A DNA stretch of 8,980 bases, taken from Pseudomonadota bacterium (lineage in GTDB: Bacteria > Pseudomonadota > Alphaproteobacteria > Sphingomonadales > Sphingomonadaceae). Below are positions 1-6,392 of the stretch, one piece after another. Position numbers and translations under genes: made by a program. The notes under the pieces are model-generated. The model was given only the letters and a program-made list of their open reading frames with translations. It did not search any database and was not told the DNA's origin. Position 1 is the first letter of the stretch. Every line of letters starts with the position of its first letter. The stretch spans positions 1 to 8,980 of the forward strand of contig JAEZES010000049.1 of NCBI GenBank assembly GCA_023432995.1, written 5' to 3'.

Positions 1-334
1 GGTGCGCGCGGTCGCCGAGCGCGCGCTGACCCGCCAGGGCTACACCGTGGTCACCGCCGCCGACGGCGACGAGGGGGTGGAGGCGGTGCGCGAGAACCCC
101 GATTTCGACCTCATCGTCAGCGACGTCGTCATGCCGAGCATGGACGGCCCGGCGATGGCGCGCGAGATCCGCCAGCTGGTGCCGCGTATGCCGGTGCTGT
201 TCATGTCGGGCTATGCCGAGGAGCAGCTGCGGCGGGAAATCGACATCGAGGGCATGCACTTCATCCCCAAGCCGTTCAGCGTGCAGCAGATCGCGGCCAA
301 GGTCGGCGAAGTGCTGCGCGTATCGCGAAACTAG
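1..334 (+). CDS. cckA: Hybrid histidine kinase CckA, C-terminal receiver domain (5' partial)
   Basis: This is the end of a larger protein whose kinase part lies left of the window; the first complete codon starts at base 2 and the frame ends with TAG at 332-334. The visible 110 residues are most of a CheY-like receiver. The phosphoacceptor aspartate is in SDVVMPSMDG (D41 counting from the first full codon), the Ser/Thr switch is S69 in FMSGYAEE, and the conserved lysine is K90 in IPKPFS. The N-terminal acidic pair of the receiver must lie upstream. The wording MSGYAEEQ followed by HFIPKPFSVQQIAAKV closely matches the receiver end of CckA, the essential alphaproteobacterial kinase that passes phosphate through ChpT to CtrA and CpdR in cell-cycle control. 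In the family CckA is a membrane-anchored PAS/HATPase/receiver protein. The family is assigned from the receiver alone, so another hybrid kinase with a similar receiver is possible. The next gene starts about 190 nt downstream and no convincing terminator separates them. Confidence 0.82.
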   Translation, partial: VRAVAERALTRQGYTVVTAADGDEGVEAVRENPDFDLIVSDVVMPSMDGPAMAREIRQLVPRMPVLFMSGYAEEQLRREIDIEGMHFIPKPFSVQQIAAKVGEVLRVSRN

Positions 335-448
335 CGTGACCCGCCGCGCAGCCGAGGACGCGGCCAAAAATTCTTCCGCCGGCTTCCAAGGATATTCGTC
401 GCTCGTCCGTCTGAGGTGGCGAGCGCAAGTCGATCCGGCGCGCTGGAC

Positions 449-529
449 AGGAGAATTGCCATGACCGAGGTCCGCTGGAAGACCGTGGTTCCGTTGTTGC
501 CCGATTGCCAAGAGGGGAGGGTCCGAATG
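449..529 (+). promoter_or_regulatory. Two competing in-frame translation starts, each with a Shine-Dalgarno sequence
   Basis: AGGAG at 449-453 lies 7 nt before ATG 461. GGGGAGG at 514-520 lies 6 nt before ATG 527. Both ATGs are in the same frame with no stop between, so the first would add 22 residues (MTEVRWKTVVPLLPDCQEGR and two more) in front of the second. The start at 527 gives a normal signal peptide (short positive N-region, hydrophobic core, AxA site) and is preferred. The start at 461 would place an odd, polar N-region before it. Both may be used, or the upstream one may act as a translational lead-in. Confidence 0.5.
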
Positions 530-2038
530 ACGCTACGTGCCACCGTGCTTGCCGTTGCTTCGGCCGCGGCGCTGTCTGCCGCGGCCTCGGCCCAGGGCGA
601 TCCCGAGGCGACCGCGCAGGGCGACGTCTCGGTGACGATCTACAACAACGGCCAGGCGCTCGTGCAGGACGTGCGGCAGCTGAACATCGCCGCCGGGCGC
701 AGCACGATCGCCTTTCCCGACGTCTCGGCGATGATCCGCCCGGAAACGCTGAGCTTCGCCGCCGAGGGCACCGGGATCGTCGAGCAGAACTTCGACTTCG
801 ACCTGCTCACTCCGCAGAAGCTGATGGAGAAGGCGATCGGGCAGGAAGTCACGCTGCTGCGCACCAACCCCGCGACCGGCCAGGAAGCGCGCGAGCGGGC
901 GACCGTGCTCTCGACCGCCGGCGGGGTCGTGATCCAGGTCGGCGAGCGGATCGAGGTGCTGCGCGACGACGGGCTGCCGGTGCGGGTGATCTTCGACCGC
1001 GTGCCGCCGAACCTGCGCGCGCGGCCGACGCTGTCGGTCACGGTCGAGAGCCGCCGCGGCGGCACGCGGCCGGCCTCGATCCGCTACCTGACCCCCGGGC
1101 TCGGCTGGTCGTCGGACTACGTCGCGCTCTACGACGAACGGCGCGGCACGATCGACATGCAGGGCTGGATCACGCTGACCAACACGACCGGCACGACGTT
1201 CCATGGTGCCAACACGCTGCTCGTCGCGGGCAATCCCAACACCGGCGGCGGCTCGCCAGTCTACCGCGGGCGGCCGATGCCTCCGCCCCCACAGCCCGGG
1301 CGGGGGATGGTGCCCGGGACCGAGACCGCCGAGCGCGAGCGGCTCGGCGATTTCTACCTCTACCCGATCGCCGAACGAACCACGATCGCCAACAACCAGA
1401 CCAAGCAGGTCAGCTTCCTCGACGTGCAGGGCGTGCCGGCGCGCAAGGTCTACGGCCGCACGGTCGGCTGGCTGGCGTCGGACGCGCAGCCGGTCAACGT
1501 GGCGAGCCAGATCGCCTTTTCGTCGAGCCGCCAGGGCGGGCTCGGCGACGCGCTGCCGGCGGGGACGGTGCGGTTTTACCAGCGCGACAGCGCGGGCAAC
1601 CCGCAGTTCATCGGCGAGAACGGCATCGGCCACACGCCGATGGGCAGCGAGCTGACGCTGAGCACTGGCGACGCGTTCGACGTGTTCGTCCAGGCCGAAG
1701 TCGAGAGTCGCGACCGGATCACCTCAGCCGAATACGAGCGCAGCGCGCGCTATCGGGTGACGATCAACGGGGAAGAAGTGCGCGAAATCCAGGTTGACCG
1801 CACGGTCGACTACTGGCGCACGACGATGCGCTACACGCTGACCAACGCCAAGCCGACGCCGGTCGAGGTCGAGCTGGTCCAGGGCGGGCTCGACTACGGC
1901 TGGTGGACGCGCGACTTCCGCGTGGTCAGCGAGGACGTGCCCGGCGTCCAGCTCAATGCCGACCGGCGGAAATACGTGATCGAGGTGCCCGCCAACGGCC
2001 GACGCGAAGTGCGGGTGACCTACGAGACGCGGTACTGA
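527..2038 (+). CDS. Exported DUF4139 domain protein (first of a tandem pair)
   Basis: The product is 503 aa from ATG 527 (GGGGAGG 6 nt upstream). Residues 1-22 form a signal peptide (hydrophobic core 5-20, cleavage predicted after ASA at 22, before QGD), so the mature protein is probably periplasmic; there is no lipobox cysteine. The mature part begins with a beta-rich stretch (VSVTIYNNGQALVQDV, 34-49) typical of the N-terminal region in this family. The DUF4139 body follows, with GLGWSSDYVALYD (191-203), GWITLTNTTGTTF (213-225), a proline/glycine-rich loop (245-265), GDFYLYPI (274-281), QVSFLD (294-299) and a C-terminal beta sandwich (DYWRTTMRYTLTN, 428-440, and VPANGRREVRVTYE, 487-500). DUF4139 is known as a family, sometimes with DUF4140 in MuiA-like proteins, but has no established biochemical activity; I see no catalytic motif. 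There are no cysteines at all. The next gene starts 11 nt after its stop and encodes a paralogue. An alternative start at ATG 461 is possible. No clear promoter was found in the region after cckA. Confidence 0.85.
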   Translation: MTLRATVLAVASAAALSAAASAQGDPEATAQGDVSVTIYNNGQALVQDVRQLNIAAGRSTIAFPDVSAMIRPETLSFAAEGTGIVEQNFDFDLLTPQKLMEKAIGQEVTLLRTNPATGQEARERATVLSTAGGVVIQVGERIEVLRDDGLPVRVIFDRVPPNLRARPTLSVTVESRRGGTRPASIRYLTPGLGWSSDYVALYDERRGTIDMQGWITLTNTTGTTFHGANTLLVAGNPNTGGGSPVYRGRPMPPPPQPGRGMVPGTETAERERLGDFYLYPIAERTTIANNQTKQVSFLDVQGVPARKVYGRTVGWLASDAQPVNVASQIAFSSSRQGGLGDALPAGTVRFYQRDSAGNPQFIGENGIGHTPMGSELTLSTGDAFDVFVQAEVESRDRITSAEYERSARYRVTINGEEVREIQVDRTVDYWRTTMRYTLTNAKPTPVEVELVQGGLDYGWWTRDFRVVSEDVPGVQLNADRRKYVIEVPANGRREVRVTYETRY

Positions 2039-2049
2039 GGCGGCGGACA

Positions 2050-3663
2050 ATGGGAGCCCTGGCCCCCCGCCGCGCGGTGGCATGGATCGGCGCACTGGCG
2101 ATGCTCGCCGGCGTTCCGGCCGCCGCCCGCGAGACCGTCGATGCCTCGCCACCGACGGCGCTCGCGGTCACGCTCTACCGCGACCCCAGCCGGGGCCCGG
2201 ACGAGGCGATGAACCGCGAATGGCCGCGGGGCTTCGCGATGATCACCGAGACGCGCACGGTGACGCTGCCGCCCGGCGAATCGACGATCCGCTTCGAAGG
2301 CGTCGCCGAGGGCATGGTCGCGGTCAGCGCGATCGTCACCGGCCTGCCCGGCGGCACGATCGAGAAGAACCGCAACGCCGACCTGCTGAGCCCGGCGGCG
2401 CTGGTCGACGGCACGCTCGGCAACCGCGTCACCGTGACCCGCACCGACCCGGCGACCGGCGAGGCGGTGGCCGAAGCGGCGATCGTCCGCAGCCGCGCCG
2501 ACGGCGGACTGGTGCTGCAGACCAGTCAGGGGTTCGAGGCCGTGCGCTGCGCGGGTGTGCCCGAGAAGCTGACCTTCGACCGCGTTCCGGCGGGCCTTTC
2601 CGCGCAGCCGGTGTTCAGCATCGACACGCGCGATCCCCGCGGCGGCACCTTCACGGTCGAGCTGACCTACCTCGCGTGGGGTTTCGACTGGCAGGCGAAC
2701 TACGTCGCCACGCTGGCGGAGCCGGGGCGGAACGACGAAGTGAAGTTGCGCCTGATGAGCTGGCTGACGCTGCTCAACGACAACGGCCAGAGCTTCCCCG
2801 GCGCCGAGCTGCTGGTGGTCGCCGGGCGGCTCAACGTGGTCAGCGACTTCCAGGCGCTCGCCGAACCGCCCGACGCGCGGCGGCTGGCGCTGACGTGCTA
2901 TCCGATCGGCAACACTGCCGTCGGCTCGCCGGTCGACATTCCACCTCCGCCTCCTCCACCAGCGCCGCCGATGATAGCTGCGGAGGCGATCACGGTCACC
3001 GGGACGCGGCTGCAACGCGCGGCGATGGACTCGGCCTCGCCGGTGATGATCGCCGAGGAAGAGGCGCTCGGCGACCTCAAGCTCTACCGGGTGCCCGAGC
3101 CGGTTACCGTCTTGGCGAAGGGGCTGAAGCAGGTGGCGTTTCTCGACCAGCCGGCGGTCGAGGGGCGACTGCTCTACGTCCATGACTGCACGCCGTGGAT
3201 CGCCGGCGACGAAGCCGTGCCGGCGGGCCGGATGCTGGCGACGGTCAACGACGAGAAGCACGGCCTCGGCAAGGCGCTACCGATGGGAGGCGTGGCGGTG
3301 TTCGAGCCGTCCGCCTTCGGCGACCAGCTCGTCGCCGAGCCGCAGATCCGCGACTACGCGCAAGGCCAGGACGTCGAGATCAGGCTCGGCGAGAGCAACC
3401 AAGTGTTCGCGGCATGCAAGCTGCCCGAGGGGGCCGATCCCAATGAGCTGCCGGGCCGGTGGACCACGATGCGCACGACGGTGACCAACGCCAACCCGCG
3501 AGCCGTCACCGTCCGGATCTACCTCGGGCGGCCGGCGGACTGGCGCGTTCGCGGGCTGCGCGGCACCCGCCTCAAGGACGGACAGGCGATCGTCGAGGTC
3601 ACGGTCCCCGGCAACGGCCGGCGCGAAGTGAGCTGGGAGGTGCTGAGGCCGGACAACGCCTGA
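2050..3663 (+). CDS. Exported DUF4139 paralogue with polyproline loop and TonB-plug-like insert
   Basis: The product is 537 aa from ATG 2050, with TGAGG at 2036-2040 (overlapping the previous stop) as ribosome site. An in-frame extension back to 1903 would overlap the first gene and is rejected. Residues 1-26 form a signal peptide (core about 9-25, cleavage after AAA at 26). Family landmarks match the upstream protein in the same order: TVTLPPGESTIRFEGV (70-85), LSPAALVDGTLGNRVTVTRT (113-132), FDRVPAGLSAQP (176-187), GFDWQANYVATL (211-222), SWLTLLNDNGQSFPGAELLV (237-256), GDLKLYRVPEPVTV (341-354), QVAFLD (361-366), WTTMRTTVTNANP (471-483) and VPGNGRREVSWEVL (519-532). At the loop between the two halves it carries seven prolines (298-304), APP, and then a segment resembling a TonB-dependent receptor N-terminus (312-338). 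It has four cysteines (167, 283, 380, 456), against none in the upstream paralogue, so disulfides are possible in the periplasm. It is probably co-transcribed with the gene before it. Function is unknown. Confidence 0.83.
   Translation: MGALAPRRAVAWIGALAMLAGVPAAARETVDASPPTALAVTLYRDPSRGPDEAMNREWPRGFAMITETRTVTLPPGESTIRFEGVAEGMVAVSAIVTGLPGGTIEKNRNADLLSPAALVDGTLGNRVTVTRTDPATGEAVAEAAIVRSRADGGLVLQTSQGFEAVRCAGVPEKLTFDRVPAGLSAQPVFSIDTRDPRGGTFTVELTYLAWGFDWQANYVATLAEPGRNDEVKLRLMSWLTLLNDNGQSFPGAELLVVAGRLNVVSDFQALAEPPDARRLALTCYPIGNTAVGSPVDIPPPPPPPAPPMIAAEAITVTGTRLQRAAMDSASPVMIAEEEALGDLKLYRVPEPVTVLAKGLKQVAFLDQPAVEGRLLYVHDCTPWIAGDEAVPAGRMLATVNDEKHGLGKALPMGGVAVFEPSAFGDQLVAEPQIRDYAQGQDVEIRLGESNQVFAACKLPEGADPNELPGRWTTMRTTVTNANPRAVTVRIYLGRPADWRVRGLRGTRLKDGQAIVEVTVPGNGRREVSWEVLRPDNA
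2938..3063 (+). other. Polyproline loop plus TonB-box/plug-like segment inside the DUF4139 paralogue
   Basis: Residues 297-338 of the second DUF4139 protein. PPPPPPPAPP (298-307) is encoded mostly with CCA/CCT, then ATA and GCT, codons scarcely used elsewhere in this GC-rich gene. It is followed by EAITVTGTRLQR (312-323) and MDSASPVMIAEEE (326-338). In alphaproteobacterial TonB-dependent receptors the mature N-terminus typically reads E-I-V-V-T-G-[ST]-R-[IL] and then S-x-S-P-V-x-V-I shortly after, so the resemblance covers both the TonB-box-like part and the first plug strand. The family then resumes at GDLKLYRVP. The upstream paralogue has a proline/glycine-rich loop at the same place but no VTG motif. 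The similarity was seen by eye and is not proof of homology. Confidence 0.6.
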
Positions 3664-3670
3664 TCGGCGC

Positions 3671-3696
3671 GCAGGAAACGGCCTGCAAAGAATTTT
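3671..3696 (+). terminator. Weak possible intrinsic terminator after the DUF4139 pair
   Basis: GCAGG (3671-3675) can pair with CCTGC (3682-3686) across a six-base loop, followed after a few bases by TTTT at 3693-3696. The stem is only 5 bp and the T run is not adjacent, so termination here would be inefficient at best. Its place, 8 nt after the stop of the DUF4139 paralogue and just before the recA control region, is where a terminator would be expected. Confidence 0.25.
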
Positions 3697-3697
3697 C

Positions 3698-3712
3698 GTT
3701 CCCCTCTTGTTC
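3698..3712 (+). promoter_or_regulatory. LexA operator (SOS box) of recA
   Basis: GTTC at 3698-3701 and GTTC at 3709-3712 are separated by exactly seven bases (CCCTCTT), giving the direct-repeat SOS box GTTC-N7-GTTC described for LexA of alphaproteobacteria. It lies 75 nt before the recA start codon. The second half overlaps TTGTTC (3707-3712), which could serve as a -35 element with GATACA (3728-3733) as a poor -10 at a 15-bp spacer, so bound LexA would block the polymerase. The promoter hexamers are tentative; the operator is a clear match. Confidence 0.85.
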
Positions 3713-3723
3713 CATTGGAACAA
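3707..3723. repeat. Perfect 17-bp interrupted palindrome in the recA control region
   Basis: TTGTTCCATTGGAACAA reads as two 8-bp arms around a single central T at 3715. The left arm contains the second half-site of the LexA direct repeat, and the right arm supplies an inverted copy (GAAC, 3718-3721). Together the region holds three GTTC half-sites: two direct and one inverted. It could be a second binding mode for LexA, a site for another dimeric regulator, or a short RNA hairpin if transcription starts upstream. Confidence 0.7.
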
Positions 3724-3787
3724 ATGGGATACACGCACCGTCGTTGACGAGTTGAACGCAACCCTTGCAACTGACGGAGGCCATGTC

Positions 3788-4849
<1,062 letters not shown>

Positions 4850-4866
4850 TCCTCAAGCGGCGCGCT

Positions 4867-4888
4867 GTCCCCCACGACGCACGGGGAC
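4867..4888 (+). other. Small hairpin between recA and its terminator
   Basis: GTCCCC (4867-4872) pairs exactly with GGGGAC (4883-4888) over a ten-base loop, 18 nt after the recA stop codon. No T run follows, so it is not a terminator by itself. It could protect the 3' end of the recA transcript from exonucleases, or be chance in GC-rich DNA. Confidence 0.35.
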
Positions 4889-4908
4889 GGGCGCGGATGC
4901 GGAACCGG

Positions 4909-4955
4909 AGCCGGCGCGGCGGTCCCCACGGGGCCCGCGCCGGCTTCTTCCTTTT
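4909..4955 (+). terminator. Intrinsic terminator of recA
   Basis: GCCGGCGCGG (4910-4919) pairs perfectly with CCGCGCCGGC (4935-4944), and an A-T pair extends it (4909/4945). An inner CCCC-AC-GGGG can fold further inside the loop. A T-rich tract, TTCTTCCTTTT (4945-4955), follows directly. A very GC-rich stem with a pyrimidine tail 60 nt after the recA stop fits a Rho-independent terminator; the tract is interrupted by C, so some read-through is possible. Confidence 0.75.
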
Positions 4956-5014
4956 CGGCCGGCGCGCGCGCGACTATGCCTCGACCAGGCGATGGACGCG
5001 ATGAGGGGCAGGCG

Positions 5015-5839
5015 ATGACCGATGCGAGCGAATGGCAGGGACGCACCGGCGCGAGCTGGGCCGCGGAGTGGCGCCGCACCGACCGCAGCTTCGCGCCGCT
5101 GACCGAGCGGCTGCTCGCGCGCAGCCGCGAGTTCGCGTTCGACTCGGTGCTCGACATCGGCTGCGGCGCGGGCGAACTGTCGCTGGCGATCGCCCGCGGG
5201 CGGCCGCGCTGCCGCGTGCTCGGGATCGACATCTCGCCGCACCTCGTCGGCGTGGCCAGCGAGCGCGGCACGAACCTCGACAATGTCGCGTTCGAGGTCG
5301 CCGACGCCTCCACCTGGCAGCCTCCGGAGGACTTCGCCCCGGAACTGCTGGTCTCGCGTCACGGGGTGATGTTCTTCGACGATCCGGTGCGCGCGTTCGC
5401 ACATTTCGGCGCGATTGCCGCACCCGGTGCGGGCCTGATGTTTTCCTGCTTCCGGTCTCCCGCCGAAAACCCCTTCTTCACCGAGGTTGGCAAGCTGCTG
5501 CCCGACGCGGGCGCACCGGCCGATCCGCATGCGCCCGGCCCGTTCGCGTTTGCCGACCGCGGCTATGTCGAGGGCCTTCTCACGCGAGCCGGGTGGCACG
5601 GGATCGCGTTCGAGCCGTTCGACCTGGCGATGATCGTCGGCATGGGGACCGACCCGGTCGAGGATGCGGTCGGCTACTTCGCGCGGATCGGCCCGGCCGC
5701 GCGCGCGGCGGCAGAGATGACACCGGATAGGCGCGAGGCACTGCTCGAGCGGATCCGCGGCGTCGCGGCCCGCCACCTGCACGACGGCGCGGTCACGCTG
5801 CGCGCCGCGACGTGGATCGTCACCGCGCACCGGTCATGA
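5015..5839 (+). CDS. Class I SAM-dependent methyltransferase, substrate unknown
   Basis: The product is 274 aa from ATG 5015, with AGGGG (5004-5008) 6 nt upstream; an in-frame ATG at 4976 lacks such a site. The Rossmann-type AdoMet fold is shown by motif I SVLDIGCGAGELSLAIARG (44-62), the acidic end of strand 2 in VLGIDIS (68-74), ADAS (97-100) for adenine contacts, and a strand LLVSRHGVMFFDDP (111-124) followed by a helix and APGAGLMFSCF (136-146), as in the methyltransferase 11/25 families. The N-terminal part (EWQGRTGASWAAEWRRTDRSF) matches small-molecule or ubiquinone-like methyltransferases in general style, but nothing identifies the substrate. There is no signal peptide or membrane segment, so it is cytoplasmic. 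Its TGA overlaps the ATG of the next gene (ATGA), indicating translational coupling. It sits behind the recA terminator, so it probably has its own promoter, which I could not locate with confidence. Confidence 0.88.
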   Translation: MTDASEWQGRTGASWAAEWRRTDRSFAPLTERLLARSREFAFDSVLDIGCGAGELSLAIARGRPRCRVLGIDISPHLVGVASERGTNLDNVAFEVADASTWQPPEDFAPELLVSRHGVMFFDDPVRAFAHFGAIAAPGAGLMFSCFRSPAENPFFTEVGKLLPDAGAPADPHAPGPFAFADRGYVEGLLTRAGWHGIAFEPFDLAMIVGMGTDPVEDAVGYFARIGPAARAAAEMTPDRREALLERIRGVAARHLHDGAVTLRAATWIVTAHRS

Positions 5840-6336
5840 GCGCGCGGCGATCAGGTCTTGCCGCAGCGGTGCTGGCGCTTTCCTCGGCACCATCGGCGGC
5901 GCAGGAGGCCAAGTTTGACCTCGAAGAGGTCGGCTTCACCCCCGGCTGCGGTCCGAACGAAGCGTTCGTCCGCCTGCTCACATTGATGCTGGGGCCGCAC
6001 CCGACCGCTGCGCAGGGCGAGGCTGCCTACGATAAGGCGGTGCTCGACGCGGTTGCCGGCGACATGCGCCACGTGCTGCATTTCAGCCGGCCCGTACCCT
6101 GGAACGGCTTCAACCTCGCCGAGGTTCGTCTCCAGTTTGGAGTCGAGAGTGGCCCGGCCAACTTCGGCCTCGCCTTCGCCGACGATCCCGAGCGCGTGCG
6201 CGAAGTGTGGAACGCGCGCGGCTGGGACCTGCCGCCACCGGGCGCGTCGCGCGTGGTCGACGACGAGGTGGTCGAAGTGTCGATCGGAATCGCCCGCGAC
6301 GGGGCGCTGACCACGGTCACCTGCTTCACGGACTGA
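5836..6336 (+). CDS. Small exported protein of unknown function, two cysteines
   Basis: The product is 166 aa from the ATG at 5836, which shares bases with the stop of the methyltransferase gene (ATGA). An in-frame upstream ATG at 5812 would overlap more and spoil the signal peptide. Residues 1-22 look like a signal peptide: positive start MSARR, hydrophobic stretch GLAAAVLAL, and a small-residue cleavage region SAPSAA before QEAKFD. The mature part (about 144 aa) is soluble, with no membrane segment. Only two cysteines occur, C38 (TPGCGPNEAF) and C163 (TTVTCFTD), near the two ends of the mature protein, suggesting a disulfide. I do not recognise a family. The overlap suggests that it is made together with the methyltransferase, though the two would act in different compartments. 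Codon use looks like that of the neighbours, so recent transfer is not suggested. Confidence 0.75.
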   Translation: MSARRSGLAAAVLALSSAPSAAQEAKFDLEEVGFTPGCGPNEAFVRLLTLMLGPHPTAAQGEAAYDKAVLDAVAGDMRHVLHFSRPVPWNGFNLAEVRLQFGVESGPANFGLAFADDPERVREVWNARGWDLPPPGASRVVDDEVVEVSIGIARDGALTTVTCFTD

Positions 6337-6354
6337 CGCCGCGCCTTAATCCGC

Positions 6355-6392
6355 TTGTCGCGGAGAGCGCCCGCCCCTAATTCGCCACAATG
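6355..6392 (+). promoter_or_regulatory. Possible alaS promoter giving a leaderless transcript
   Basis: TTGTCG (6355-6360) resembles an alphaproteobacterial -35, and CCTAAT (6376-6381) or CTAATT (6377-6382) a -10, with a 15-16 bp spacer. Transcription would begin about 6-8 nt later, at A6387-A6390, on or next to the alaS ATG at 6390. No Shine-Dalgarno sequence is present before this ATG. An in-frame TAA (6378-6380), inside the -10, excludes an ATG start further upstream. This is a pattern reading and not a measured start. Confidence 0.4.

Noticed and set aside
343..364. Possible terminator after cckA (GCCGCG / CGCGGC with a ten-base loop, then CAAAAATTCTT)
   Set aside because: The stem is short, the loop is large, and the following tract is mostly A rather than T, so it is not convincing as an intrinsic terminator.
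2020..3261. A 413-codon minus-strand frame over the second DUF4139 gene, and a similar one at 533-1633 over the first
   Set aside because: Both are opposite well-supported family members and have arginine/histidine-rich composition with no motif.
3719..3733. Second SOS box candidate GAAC-N7-ATAC
   Set aside because: The second half-site departs from GAAC, so it does not meet the GAAC-N7-GAAC pattern.
3707..3787. N-terminal extension of RecA from ATG 3707
   Set aside because: The extra 27 residues would translate the LexA operator and palindrome, lack a ribosome site, and are not part of RecA. ATG 3788 has GGAGG at ideal spacing.
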